A stretch of DNA of 64,000 bases from Fontivivens sp964399735 (GCA_964399735.1 CAYNSO010000005.1:1-64000), one strand, 5' to 3'. Positions 35,022 through 44,082 are shown, counted from the first letter of the stretch. Notes: a model not told the origin generated them from the sequence alone. Program-made: numbers and translations.

Positions 35022-36085
35022 TTTATGTCCTTGAATATATCCTGTAATTTTTCCAAAAACAATTCATTTTCATATCGCGAGCCAATACTAACCCGTTGAA
35101 AACCTTGCAACAGATCGTAACTGCTCACGTCCCGTACCAGTATACCGCGTTGTTTCAACGCTATAAACAAGTTAACATCCTTTGGCGAATGAAACAACAA
35201 AAAATTGGCCGATGACGGGTAAACTTTAATGAATTTACAAGCCTGCATTTGCCGGTACAACCAATCCCGCTCAATTTTCAACTTTTCAATCTGTTGCTGC
35301 ATCACACCGGGATCATTGAGCAGTCGGCAGGCCACCAGCTCTGTGAACAGGTTGATGTTATAAGGAATATTGACTTTGACCAACTCGGTAATAATATCTT
35401 TATTGGCGATAAAATAGCCAAAACGCAGCCCGGCCAAACTGAATGCTTTGGAAAACGTACGCGAGATGAGCAGGTTTGGATATTGATTCAGCAGTACTTT
35501 GGCGGATTGCTCACAAAACTCTCCATACGCCTCGTCAAAGAAAACCAGCCCCGGAGCCGCTGCGCATACATCACGCACCTCGTCCATATCCATTTCAAAT
35601 CCGGTGGGATTGTTTGGCGAGCACAAAATAACCAGCCGCGGTTGATATTTTTTAATTTTCTGCAACAGTTCGGCAACAGGGAAAGGCGTTCCCGGTGGCT
35701 GCAATACTTTGATCAGCCGGGCGCTGTACAATTCATTAAACATTTCATATAATGAAAAAGTCGGAGCGCAATAGATAATCGTATCGCCCGGTTCGATCAC
35801 TGCGGAATACAACGTTTGTAAAATTTGGTTAGAGCCATTGCCGGTTAAAATTTGCTCGGCTTTGACCTGGTGCCAGGCAGCCAGTTTTTCACGCAACAGC
35901 GGCGAGGTGTTGACCGGATAGCGATTCCATTCCAGGGTTTTAGCGCGTTCACATAATTCATCTTTAATATCCTGCGGAACATCAACAGGATTCTCATTCT
36001 GGTTTAATTTTGCCAGGTATTCCTTTTGCGGCGGAGATTCGTATCCCTGCATGGCAACAACCGACTTTTTAAAATATTTTTCCAT
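35018..36085 (-). CDS. hisC: Histidinol-phosphate aminotransferase
   Basis: A PLP enzyme, fold type I, 355 residues. The PLP lysine is in RTFSKAFSLAGLRFGY. Other landmarks are LTGNGSNQILQTL (phosphate cup), CSPNNPTGFEMD and FFDEAYGEF. It transfers an amino group from glutamate to imidazole-acetol phosphate. It starts directly after the hisD stop with no spacer. Confidence 0.97.
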   Translation of the reverse strand: MEKYFKKSVVAMQGYESPPQKEYLAKLNQNENPVDVPQDIKDELCERAKTLEWNRYPVNTSPLLREKLAAWHQVKAEQILTGNGSNQILQTLYSAVIEPGDTIIYCAPTFSLYEMFNELYSARLIKVLQPPGTPFPVAELLQKIKKYQPRLVILCSPNNPTGFEMDMDEVRDVCAAAPGLVFFDEAYGEFCEQSAKVLLNQYPNLLISRTFSKAFSLAGLRFGYFIANKDIITELVKVNIPYNINLFTELVACRLLNDPGVMQQQIEKLKIERDWLYRQMQACKFIKVYPSSANFLLFHSPKDVNLFIALKQRGILVRDVSSYDLLQGFQRVSIGSRYENELFLEKLQDIFKDIK

Positions 36086-37372
36086 TTATTCACTCATTCT
36101 TATTTTAATTGCATTGGCATGGGCGGTCAGTTCCTCACTGTTGGCAAAAGAAATGATCTTTTTGCCGTGTTTCAAGATCGCCTCACGGGAGTAATGTACA
36201 ACACTGCTGGTTTTCATAAAATCTTCGGTGCGCAGGGGGCTGAAAAAACGCGCCGAGCCGTTGGTCGGCAGCACGTGGTTCGGGCCGGCCCAGTAATCAC
36301 CTACAGCTTCAGGCGACCAGGAGCCTATAAAGATCGCCCCGGCGTTTTTGATAAATTCAAGGGTCTCCCAGGGTTTTTCCACATGCAGGCCAAGGTGTTC
36401 CGGCGCCAGTTGGTTGGAAAGGGCGATACATGCCTGGAGGTCGGGCAGCAACAAGATACCGCCATAGTTATCGAGTGATTGCTGTATGATCTGCCGGCGC
36501 GGTAATTGCGCCAGTTGCTGTTCTACCTGAACCAGGACCGCTTTAGCCATATCCGGAGAATCGGTTATCACAATCGAAGAAGCCAAGGGGTCATGTTCTG
36601 CCTGAGCCAGCAAATCGGCAGCAGTATAAGCAGCATGAGCGGTTTTATCGGCAACAACGATCACCTCGCTGGGTCCTGCTACCATATCAATACCACATTG
36701 ACCAAACAACTGTTTTTTTGCAGTCGCCACATAAATATTGCCCGGGCCGACTATTTTATCGACCTGCGGTACAGTAGCGGTGCCAAAAGCCATTGCAGCA
36801 ATGGCCTGCGCACCACCAATACGAAAAACTTGAGTAATACCCAGTTCCCGGGCAGCAGCCAGAATAGTTCGGTTTACCTCGCCCTGCGGATTAGCCGGGG
36901 TTGTTAAAACAATATCCCTGACGCCTGCCACCTGCGCCGGTACTACGCCCATCAACAGGGATGATGGATATACCGCGCGGCCACCGGGCACGTAAACGCC
37001 CACCCGTTCCAGGGGTACAACGCGCTGCCCCAGCACAACGTGATCCAGTTCTTCACTGAACCATGATTGCGGTAGATTCTTTTCGTGAAAACGGCGAATA
37101 TTATCCCGCGCTTCGCGGATTACTGCCAGTAACTCTGTATCCAGTTCCCGGTGCGCGGTCTCCAGTTCATCAGCGGATACAGCCATACCAAAACGATGCA
37201 GATCCACCTTGTCAAATTTTTGGGTATACTCATACAAGGCGCTATCGCCGTTGATGCGGACATTTTCGAGTATTGCTGCAACAGCCTGGTTGACCTCAGC
37301 GGACACCTGATGGCGCCGTTGCATGAACCGCTCTAAAAATGCCGCAATTTCTTTATCCTGATAAATTTTCAT
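36086..37372 (-). CDS. hisD: Histidinol dehydrogenase
   Basis: A zinc, NAD-dependent four-electron enzyme for the last two steps of histidine synthesis. 428 residues. Signatures: VPLERVGVYVPGGRAVYPSSLLM, KIVGPGNIYVATAKKQLFG, AGPSEVIVVADKTAH, LLAQAEHDPLASS (zinc ligands) and QLAPEHLGLHVEKP (catalytic His). It starts 16 bp after hisG. Confidence 0.98.
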   Translation of the reverse strand: MKIYQDKEIAAFLERFMQRRHQVSAEVNQAVAAILENVRINGDSALYEYTQKFDKVDLHRFGMAVSADELETAHRELDTELLAVIREARDNIRRFHEKNLPQSWFSEELDHVVLGQRVVPLERVGVYVPGGRAVYPSSLLMGVVPAQVAGVRDIVLTTPANPQGEVNRTILAAARELGITQVFRIGGAQAIAAMAFGTATVPQVDKIVGPGNIYVATAKKQLFGQCGIDMVAGPSEVIVVADKTAHAAYTAADLLAQAEHDPLASSIVITDSPDMAKAVLVQVEQQLAQLPRRQIIQQSLDNYGGILLLPDLQACIALSNQLAPEHLGLHVEKPWETLEFIKNAGAIFIGSWSPEAVGDYWAGPNHVLPTNGSARFFSPLRTEDFMKTSSVVHYSREAILKHGKKIISFANSEELTAHANAIKIRMSE

Positions 37373-37388
37373 TTTATCAACCTGATTT

Positions 37389-38285
37389 TTAAAAAATTAC
37401 TTTATTTAACGGGTATTCAATAATATCCTGAGCGCCGGCGCGTTTCAGCGTGGGGATCAGATCCTTGATGGTTTTTTCATCAACAATAATTTCCACAGCG
37501 ACCCAGTCCTCACCATAAAGGGATGAGATGGTCGGCTTTTTCATTGCCGGCAAAACCTTGATCAGATTTTCTATTTTATATTTCGGCAGGTTCATCTTTA
37601 AACCAACCTTGCCCTCCGCCTGGATGGCGCTTTGCAGCAGCATATTCAGATCTTCAATCTTTTGCCGTTTGATGGAATTCTGCCAGCTTGCCTTGTTAGC
37701 AATAATCATGGTGCGCGATTCCAGCAAGACATCGATTATGCGCAGATTGTTGGCGCGCAGCGAACTGCCGGTTTCGGTTACTTCAACAATTGCGTCCACC
37801 AGGGTGGGCGCTTTAACTTCCGTGGCTCCCCATGAAAATTCAACTTCAGCCTGAACGCCGTGTTTTTTTAAATAATCTTCAGTGAGATTGACAATTTCTG
37901 TGGCAATTCGCTTACCCTGCAAATCTTTAACGCTATTAATCTCCGAATCATTGGGAACCGCCAGCACCCATTTTACCGGTCGCATAGTTAGTTTGGCATA
38001 AGTCAACTCACCCACTTCAACTACATCGGCGCGGTTTTCCAATATCCAGTCCTTACCGGTTAACCCGACATCAAAGACGCCATCCTCAACATATTTAGCA
38101 ATTTCCTGCGCCCGGATCAGGATAGCCTGAATACTTTCGTCGTCAATAGATGGAAAATAGGAACGCTCGCTGACCGAGAAATAATACCCGGCTTTGGCCA
38201 ACAAACGAAACGTAGATTCCTGCAGGCTGCCCTTGGGCAAACCAACCCGCAGAAAATTATTACTTGCACCATTTACTAAAGCCAT
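37389..38285 (-). CDS. hisG: ATP phosphoribosyltransferase, long form
   Basis: First, committed step: ATP + PRPP to PR-ATP. 298 residues, the long form with the C-terminal ACT-like regulatory domain (EGKVGLKMNLPKYKIENLIKVL onward) that binds histidine for feedback inhibition, so no hisZ is needed. The catalytic part has LRVGLPKGSLQESTFRLL, DVGLTGKDWILEN and IVEVTETGSSLRANNL. The ATG follows GGAG. Upstream is a histidine-attenuator leader, giving two layers of histidine control. Confidence 0.97.
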   Translation of the reverse strand: MALVNGASNNFLRVGLPKGSLQESTFRLLAKAGYYFSVSERSYFPSIDDESIQAILIRAQEIAKYVEDGVFDVGLTGKDWILENRADVVEVGELTYAKLTMRPVKWVLAVPNDSEINSVKDLQGKRIATEIVNLTEDYLKKHGVQAEVEFSWGATEVKAPTLVDAIVEVTETGSSLRANNLRIIDVLLESRTMIIANKASWQNSIKRQKIEDLNMLLQSAIQAEGKVGLKMNLPKYKIENLIKVLPAMKKPTISSLYGEDWVAVEIIVDEKTIKDLIPTLKRAGAQDIIEYPLNKVIF

Positions 38286-38381
38286 AATTTCTCCATTACA
38301 AATTTACTGATGATAACCTTACCCTGATCTTTTTCAAATCCGGTATTGACACTTAAAGACCTGAAAAGGAACCTGATTGTT

Positions 38382-38420
38382 TAATAATAAAAAAAAAGCC
38401 CGCCGGGTTACGGAGGGCTT
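38382..38420 (-). terminator. Attenuator terminator of the his operon
   Basis: On the minus strand, AAGCCC-TCCGTAACCCGGC-GGGCTT (outer 6-bp stem with an inner CCG/CGG pair) is followed by about ten T. It lies between the leader peptide stop (38458) and hisG (38285). Formation would stop transcription before hisG when histidyl-tRNA is plentiful. Confidence 0.85.
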
Positions 38421-38457
38421 GAATTTTCCAAATCGAGATATACAAAACACCCACCCG

Positions 38458-38517
38458 CTACACGGAATTGTCGGTAATATGAGCATGGTGGTGATGATGT
38501 AAAGTATATCTGGTCAT
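38458..38517 (-). CDS. hisL: his operon leader peptide (attenuator)
   Basis: The minus strand encodes MTRYTLHHHHHAHITDNSV and a TAG stop: 19 residues with five consecutive histidines plus one more. The start has an AAGTGAGA ribosome site. Stalling at the His codons when charged tRNA-His is low would change folding of the following RNA. The CATCATCACCACC run can pair with GCGGGTGGGTG just after the stop, and the terminator hairpin lies 37 bp on. The arrangement copies enteric hisL (MTRVQFKHHHHHHH) in design, including the first three residues, although that may be convergent. Confidence 0.9.
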   Translation of the reverse strand: MTRYTLHHHHHAHITDNSV

Positions 38518-38541
38518 AATATTCTCACTTTTAATAAAGTA

Positions 38542-38570
38542 AATTTACTAGAATCAAAAGAGTAATGCAA
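38542..38570 (-). promoter_or_regulatory. Candidate promoter of the his operon, with 12-bp palindrome
   Basis: On the minus strand, TTGCAT, a 17-bp spacer, then TAAATT lies 25 bp before the leader peptide start. The perfect palindrome AGTAAATTTACT (38538-38549) covers the -10 hexamer and may be a repressor site. The hexamer match is moderate, so this is tentative. Confidence 0.4.
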
Positions 38571-38592
38571 GAAAAATTTTACATAAAATCAA

Positions 38593-39792
38593 TTATTTAT
38601 GCGGGGTTTTATATAGCAATTCCTGCACTTCACGGGCGACAACCACTTCTTCATTGGTCGGAATAACCGCAACTTTCAGGTTGTAACCGGGCGATGAGAT
38701 AAGGGCTTCACCGCTGACCGTGTTATTCAATTTTGCATCTATATGCACGCCGATACAGTCCAGAGATTTACATATCTCGTGGCGGAATGGAGCGCTTTTT
38801 TCGCCAATGCCGCCGGTAAACACCAGCACATCGCAGCCGCCCAGGGCTACATAATAGGCGCCGATATATTGCTGTACCCGGTAACAATAGGTTTTCATAG
38901 CCAGGATGGCGCGTTCATCCCCTTGCAGAGCGTCTTCCTCGATCTGTTTTACATCCTTGCTCTGCCCGGCAATACCAGACATGCCGCTGTGTGATTGTAA
39001 CAGTTCGGCAACCTCATCAACTGTCAGATTTTCTACTTTTTGCAAAAACAGAGGGATGAACGGATCAAGGTCGCCGCAGCGATTGGCGTTCAACAAACCG
39101 CTTTGCGGGGAAAAAGACATGCTGATATCAATGGATTGACCATTTTTAATGGCACAAATTGACGAACTGCCGCCCAGGTGACAGGAAATAAGACGAAAAT
39201 GATCAGATGCCATTCCCAAAAATTGCGGCGTACGTTCAGCAATGTAACGATGCGAAGCGCCGTGAAACCCGTATTTGCGTATGCCATGCTTTTCCGCCAG
39301 TTCATAAGGTATACCGGTAGTGTAAGCATAATCGGGTATGGTGCGATGAAAAGCCGGTTCAAACAATCCCACACAGGGTATGCCGGGGATCATGGCAGTA
39401 AACGCTTTAATTGCCTGAATATAGGGTGGGTTATGCGCCGGGGCCAGGAAATTGTATTCCTCCATTGCTTGTAAAACATGGTCATCCAAAATACGGCATT
39501 CGCGCATGTTTTTGCCGTGTACAGTTTTAAAACCGACAGCGTCAATTTCATGCAAGCCGGTCAACAGGTTATTATCCTGATGAGTGAGGAAATCCATACA
39601 AGCGGTAATGGCTTGTTGATAGGTACGAAAAACCTTCGTGCCTTCGGGGCGGGCAGAGGCGCAGGAGAATGAAAAACAGGAATTTTCCGCGCCGATATTT
39701 TCAACTTTACCACTGGCCAAAATAATTTCTTCCGGCATGGTAAACAATTTAAATTTAAATGATGTGCTGCCAACATTGGCAACAAGAATCAT
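38593..39792 (-). CDS. Acetate kinase-family enzyme, divergent
   Basis: An ASKHA-fold acyl-phosphate kinase of 399 residues. N-terminal ILVANVGSTSFKFKLF, KYGFHGASHRYIAER, the ATP loop SCHLGGSSSICAIKNG, NRCGDLDPF and C-terminal PTNEEVVVAREV place it with acetate/propionate kinases. Key positions differ: GFKTVHG has Lys where the catalytic Arg (R91 in the Methanosarcina enzyme) sits, and LFEPAFHRT has Glu for the catalytic Asp (D148). It may act on another acyl phosphate or be slow. ATG at 39792 overlaps the ROK gene stop (TGATG). No phosphotransacetylase gene is nearby, so the ackA symbol is withheld. Confidence 0.85.
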   Translation of the reverse strand: MILVANVGSTSFKFKLFTMPEEIILASGKVENIGAENSCFSFSCASARPEGTKVFRTYQQAITACMDFLTHQDNNLLTGLHEIDAVGFKTVHGKNMRECRILDDHVLQAMEEYNFLAPAHNPPYIQAIKAFTAMIPGIPCVGLFEPAFHRTIPDYAYTTGIPYELAEKHGIRKYGFHGASHRYIAERTPQFLGMASDHFRLISCHLGGSSSICAIKNGQSIDISMSFSPQSGLLNANRCGDLDPFIPLFLQKVENLTVDEVAELLQSHSGMSGIAGQSKDVKQIEEDALQGDERAILAMKTYCYRVQQYIGAYYVALGGCDVLVFTGGIGEKSAPFRHEICKSLDCIGVHIDAKLNNTVSGEALISSPGYNLKVAVIPTNEEVVVAREVQELLYKTPHK

Positions 39793-40763
39793 CAATTCAA
39801 GACTCCCTGGTCTTTTTGGGTTCTGCTGTGCATTTCAGCAGCCAGACAGATAGCGCCGATGATTCCGGCTTTATTGCCCAGCCGGGCTCGCGCCAGTTTT
39901 AAATTCAACAAAGCCGGCCCCATGGCTTTTTCTTTCAGGGCATTATGAATTTTTTCAATAAACCGGTCGCCGGCGTCGCCAACTCCTCCGCCAATAATTA
40001 TGATTTCAGGATTGAAAATATTGACCAAAGTAGCTAACGCTGCGCCCAGACAATTACAGGTATCTTCGATTGTTGCCAGGGCATCAGACTCGCCGGCTTT
40101 GGCAAGCTCAAATATTTTTTCGGTATTTACAGAGGCAGGGTCGATCTTTTTCCGTTTTGCATAATTTTCAACCATTCCTGTTGCCGAAGCATAACGTTCA
40201 ATACAACCCGTGCCGCCACAATTACACTTTAAGCCATTATAATCAATTGTAATATGGCCAAGTTCTGCGCCGGCATAATTGGCGCCGCGGAATATTTCCT
40301 TATTCAAAATGATCCCGCCGCCAATACCGGTTCCCAAAGTTAAGGCAATAACATATTTATAGCCTTTAGCAGCGCCCATACGGGACTCGGCAAAAGCCAT
40401 AACATTTGCGTCATTATCCGCCCAGACTGGAATTCCAAACTTGAGCTCTATTTCTCCGCGAATATCGGCGTCGGTCCAATACGGTAAATTGGGGGTGCTG
40501 CCAATTTGCTTTCCTTTTTCAAAATCAATTGCTCCGGGACTGCCAAGACCAATTGCAATGACCCGTCCACCCTGCTCTTGCGCAATTTTTAATAATTCTT
40601 CAATAGCAGTAAATATTACATTAAATATTTCCTGTTTTGGTTCTTTACCCTTACTAGGGGTTTTTTTATGGACAACCAGTTCACCGTCGGGCGTTCCCAA
40701 TGCGTATTTCAAAAAAGTGCCACCCAAATCCATTCCAATAACAAAATCCTTGCCCTGCAACAT
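39792..40763 (-). CDS. ROK-family sugar kinase (glucokinase-like)
   Basis: 323 residues. The ATP loop is VIGMDLGGTFLKYALG, the ROK zinc motif is CNCGGTGCIERYAS with the upstream His in GAELGHITID, the catalytic Asp is in PVWADNDANVMAFAE, and the second phosphate loop is LTLGTGIGGGII. It most resembles glucokinases, but N-acetylhexosamine kinases share these motifs. It is translationally coupled to the acetate-kinase-like gene, which suggests a shared carbon-flow context. Confidence 0.92.
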   Translation of the reverse strand: MLQGKDFVIGMDLGGTFLKYALGTPDGELVVHKKTPSKGKEPKQEIFNVIFTAIEELLKIAQEQGGRVIAIGLGSPGAIDFEKGKQIGSTPNLPYWTDADIRGEIELKFGIPVWADNDANVMAFAESRMGAAKGYKYVIALTLGTGIGGGIILNKEIFRGANYAGAELGHITIDYNGLKCNCGGTGCIERYASATGMVENYAKRKKIDPASVNTEKIFELAKAGESDALATIEDTCNCLGAALATLVNIFNPEIIIIGGGVGDAGDRFIEKIHNALKEKAMGPALLNLKLARARLGNKAGIIGAICLAAEMHSRTQKDQGVLN

Positions 40764-40846
40764 AAAATAAATCTCCTCGTTCTGAAAATATTCGGAAATG
40801 AAAAATTGAATATAATAAATAAAAAACTGGAATTCAAGTACGATAA

Positions 40847-41608
40847 TCAGGGCACATAAGGAATGCTGAAATCCTGACAGACCTTTTGATACGCTTCCAG
40901 GGTGCCGATATCATAGTAACTTTCCTGCATAATCCAGGCATAAATCGTTTTTTTACGAAATAGCCAGGCGGTAAAATTCCCCGGAGCATCAGGATTATTT
41001 CCTTCCTGTATGTATTGGGCAAATAAAGGCAGGGTTGTACGTTTATACATATACAAGGCGGGACCGACATAATTTGACCGGGGATGAGCCGGTTTTTCTT
41101 CAAAACCAATGATGCGCTGTTGCTGATCCAGTTCCATAACCCCTGAACGCTTTAATTTTTCCAGGTTTTGTACCGGATGAGCTAAAAACACATCGGTCTT
41201 TTTTTCATCAAAAAGTTGAGCCATTCCAAACAATCCAACCTTGTATATATTATCACCGGCGGCTACCAGTAAATCATTATCCAGCTTTTGAGACTGTATA
41301 ACATACAGAATATCACCAATAGCGCCCAGACGTGATTCATTGTCAACAGTTCCATCATTTATTACTTTAAAATTGAATTGGGGATAAATATTTAACTGCC
41401 GAATCCGCTCAACCCAACTGAGAAAAACAGCATAAAATTTTTGATTGGTGACAATGTAAACATTATCAATTCTATTTAATTCACTCAATTGGTCAAGCAG
41501 ATATTCAATTATTGTTTTATTACCAATTTCAAGCAAAGGTTTCGGCAGGTTTTGCGTCAATGGGTATAAACGCGTGGCATACCCCGCCGCTAAAATTAGT
41601 GCTTCCAT
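40847..41608 (-). CDS. Nucleotidyltransferase (sugar-1-phosphate type)
   Basis: 253 residues of a GT-A-like nucleotidyltransferase. EALILAAGYATRLYPLTQNLPKPLLEI is the nucleotide-binding loop with the catalytic Lys, followed by VAAGDNIY with the metal Asp. Such enzymes join NTP and a sugar 1-phosphate; glucose-1-phosphate thymidylyltransferase is the closest style, but the base and sugar are not determined. The ATG at 41608 has GGAG eight bases upstream, better than the GTG at 41617. It may supply NDP-sugars; there is an 83-bp gap to the ROK kinase gene downstream. Confidence 0.85.
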   Translation of the reverse strand: MEALILAAGYATRLYPLTQNLPKPLLEIGNKTIIEYLLDQLSELNRIDNVYIVTNQKFYAVFLSWVERIRQLNIYPQFNFKVINDGTVDNESRLGAIGDILYVIQSQKLDNDLLVAAGDNIYKVGLFGMAQLFDEKKTDVFLAHPVQNLEKLKRSGVMELDQQQRIIGFEEKPAHPRSNYVGPALYMYKRTTLPLFAQYIQEGNNPDAPGNFTAWLFRKKTIYAWIMQESYYDIGTLEAYQKVCQDFSIPYVP

Positions 41609-41699
41609 ATATACCACTCCAAAATATTCCGTCTGTTCCGACTAATGGAAGAAAAACTATTGATGTTACAAAAAGTAAATAATAAACAGCATACACCCG

Positions 41700-42005
41700 T
41701 CAGGACAATTCGTATGTATTATCACCGGTTTTTTCCAGGGTTACCGTCTGCCCGTAATGTGGTCTGAAAACATGCAATAATGGTGCAAAATCAATCCGGT
41801 AATGGACATGCGGTTTTTTCGGGCCCTGGCACCAGCAATCAACCATCTTGACCTGCGTTTCAATTTGTTCAGTTCCAGCTTTTAAGGTAAAGGGTACGCC
41901 CGGATTGGGAAAAAGTTTCAAACTATCTTTCATAATCATAATATAATGTTCCAGCGATTCTCCACCGGACAGCTTACGAACATAGCGTACTTTTCTCTCT
42001 TGCAT
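41700..42005 (-). CDS. Small cytoplasmic protein of unknown function
   Basis: 101 residues, no signal or membrane segment, no family recognised. Notable are two cysteines in VDCWCQGPKKPHVHYRID, a possible metal or redox site (CWC with a following HVH). It lies 14 bp after the peptide deformylase gene on the same strand, so the two are likely co-transcribed. Confidence 0.55.
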   Translation of the reverse strand: MQERKVRYVRKLSGGESLEHYIMIMKDSLKLFPNPGVPFTLKAGTEQIETQVKMVDCWCQGPKKPHVHYRIDFAPLLHVFRPHYGQTVTLEKTGDNTYELS

Positions 42006-42019
42006 GATTTCCTCCGGAT

Positions 42020-42604
42020 TTATATATGATTGACACGTTCAAAAGCCAACGATTCCTGGTTACTATGATACAAATTTTTGTAAATCCTTTGAACCTCGTC
42101 AAGGTCAGCGCTTTTCTCTGCCGGCAAACCGCTTTCACCATCATTGTCCTGCCAAACCAGTGTAGTCAAATCAGCCCGGTCAATATACAGTATTCCGTTT
42201 AAATGGTCTATCTCGTGCTGCAGAACGATTGCCAGTAATCCCCTGGCAGTAATTTCTACGGGTTCGGCATTTTCATTCAGAGCGCGGACAATGACTTTAT
42301 CGTGACGTGGAACCATTGCCTCTAAACCGGGTAAACTAAGACAGCCTTCCTTGCCGTTTTCCATATTTTCGCTAAAGGCAATTATTTTGGGATTAATTAA
42401 AACATAGGTTTTTTCAAAATCGGTTGCTGTCAAGATTTGTTTGGCAATACCAACCTGGTTGGCAGCCAGACCAACTCCGTCTTCAACTTCCATGGTTTCC
42501 AGCATGTCCTGCAGAAACTGCTTGTCAATTTCCTCAGGTTTAACCGCTTCTGCTGCTTTTCGTAACACAGGGTGCCCATATTTAATCACTTTTAAAACAC
42601 TCAT
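42020..42604 (-). CDS. def: Peptide deformylase
   Basis: Removes the formyl group from nascent N-terminal methionine. 194 residues. The three motifs are all present: GVGLAANQVG, EGCLSLPG (metal Cys) and QHEIDHLNG (HExxH metal site). A short C-terminal extension (SADLDEVQRIYKNLYHSNQESLA) exceeds the core. The formyltransferase gene fmt is not adjacent. Confidence 0.97.
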   Translation of the reverse strand: MSVLKVIKYGHPVLRKAAEAVKPEEIDKQFLQDMLETMEVEDGVGLAANQVGIAKQILTATDFEKTYVLINPKIIAFSENMENGKEGCLSLPGLEAMVPRHDKVIVRALNENAEPVEITARGLLAIVLQHEIDHLNGILYIDRADLTTLVWQDNDGESGLPAEKSADLDEVQRIYKNLYHSNQESLAFERVNHI

Positions 42605-42722
42605 TCAGTTCCTTTCCAAACTATTATTCATTAAAATATAACATCAGTTCAGTACACCTGAAAACAACCATAATTTTAAATTCTGCTGTTCCTGAAAAAA
42701 TTAACGCAGCCAGCGAATTGAT

Positions 42723-43196
42723 TTATTCCCTTTTTCTGTTAGCCAGTCGCTGTTCACGACGCACACCTGCTTGCTCCCAGCGTTGTATTTGTTCGGGTGT
42801 AAGCGGAATCAAGTCCGGTACCGGCACAGGCTTACGTTCATTATCCATTCCCACCAAAATAAAATACGCGGAGGCAGCCAAAAAAGCATCATCTTTATAA
42901 GTATCTTCCCCAAAAACTTCAATATTTATTTCCATAGAAGATTTAAACGTTCGATTCACTATGGCAATTATTTTAATAACCATGCCAACTATTATTGGAC
43001 GGTGAAAATGCAAATCTTCCACTGCGATTGTAGATACCAGAGTTTGCGAGTGTCGTCTGGCGCAGATCGAGGCAGCCATATCCATAATTTCCATAATCCG
43101 CCCGCCAAAGACAGTGCCAATGGTATTGGCGTCACCCGGTCGAACCAGATAAGAACATTCTGTAACAGATTTAAAAGGTGATTTACTCTTTTTCAT
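42723..43196 (-). CDS. Acyl-CoA thioesterase (hotdog fold)
   Basis: 157 residues of the YciA/cytosolic acyl-CoA hydrolase family. RPGDANTIGTVFGGRIMEIMDMAASICARRHS carries the catalytic Asn/Asp region, TIAVEDLHFHRPIIVGMVIKI follows, and the basic tail is QRWEQAGVRREQRLANRKR. It hydrolyses short to long acyl-CoAs. The start overlaps the lipoyl synthase stop by 4 bp. Confidence 0.9.
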   Translation of the reverse strand: MKKSKSPFKSVTECSYLVRPGDANTIGTVFGGRIMEIMDMAASICARRHSQTLVSTIAVEDLHFHRPIIVGMVIKIIAIVNRTFKSSMEINIEVFGEDTYKDDAFLAASAYFILVGMDNERKPVPVPDLIPLTPEQIQRWEQAGVRREQRLANRKRE

Positions 43197-44056
43197 AGCG
43201 AATCAATAAATTGTTCATCAGCATGGTAAGAACTTCTTACCAGCGGCCCGGATTCGATGTGAATAAAACCCGAATCAAGCCCGTATTGTTTCAATTCCTC
43301 AAACTCCCGGGGCGTTACAAACCTGTCGATTGGTGTGTGCTCCTTATCCGGGGCAAGGTATTGGCCTATGGTTAACCGCCTGCAGTTGACCGCCAGTATA
43401 TCCTGCATAACCTGATGAACCTGGTCAATGGTTTCACCCAACCCTAGCATAATGCCAGATTTAGCTTTAACGCCATACTCTGCCGCTCGTTGTAATACTT
43501 GCAGGGATTGTTGATAATCCGCCTGCGGACGCACCAGCGGATACAGGTGCGGAACGGTTTCAACATTGTGATTCAAAATATCCGGACCGGCGTCCAGCAC
43601 TGTTTTTAATGCCGGCCAGGAACCTTTAAAATCCGGAATCAGCACTTCAACCCGGCAGCCGGGTTGCTGCTCGCGTATTTGCTGAATTGTTGCCGCAAAA
43701 TGATGTGCTCCGCCATCGGGCAGATCATCGCGGGTAACGGAAGTGACAACCGCATAGCGCAAATTCAATGCTTTTACGGCGCTGGCAACTCGTGCGGGTT
43801 CATCTTGATCGAGCATTCCTGGCTTGCCGGTTTTAATGGCGCAAAAGCGGCAATCACGCGTACAAACATCGCCCATGATCATAAACGTAGCGGTCCGGCG
43901 ATTCCAGCACTCAGCTAAATTGGGGCAGCGGGCGCTGCGGCAAACTGTATGCAACCGCTCATTCTGGATTAATTTATTAACGCCCTCAAAATTATCGCCA
44001 CCAGGTAATTTTACTTTTAACCAGGCTGGTCGGCGTTGTATTTCCGGTGTGCTCAT
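43193..44056 (-). CDS. lipA: Lipoyl synthase
   Basis: A radical SAM enzyme inserting two sulfurs into octanoyl-lipoyl domains. 287 residues. Auxiliary cluster cysteines are in CRSARCPNLAECWNRRTATFM, the radical SAM motif is CTRDCRFCAI, and the C-terminal RSSYHADEQ has the conserved RSSY. I take the ATG at 44056, which gives the usual N-terminus (MSTPEIQRRPAWLKVKLPGG). The longer frame overlaps thyX by 16 bp and has only a GTG start. No lipB is adjacent. Confidence 0.95.
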   Translation of the reverse strand: MSTPEIQRRPAWLKVKLPGGDNFEGVNKLIQNERLHTVCRSARCPNLAECWNRRTATFMIMGDVCTRDCRFCAIKTGKPGMLDQDEPARVASAVKALNLRYAVVTSVTRDDLPDGGAHHFAATIQQIREQQPGCRVEVLIPDFKGSWPALKTVLDAGPDILNHNVETVPHLYPLVRPQADYQQSLQVLQRAAEYGVKAKSGIMLGLGETIDQVHQVMQDILAVNCRRLTIGQYLAPDKEHTPIDRFVTPREFEELKQYGLDSGFIHIESGPLVRSSYHADEQFIDSL

Positions 44057-44082
44057 AATTGTTTTACACTCTTGCAATATCT

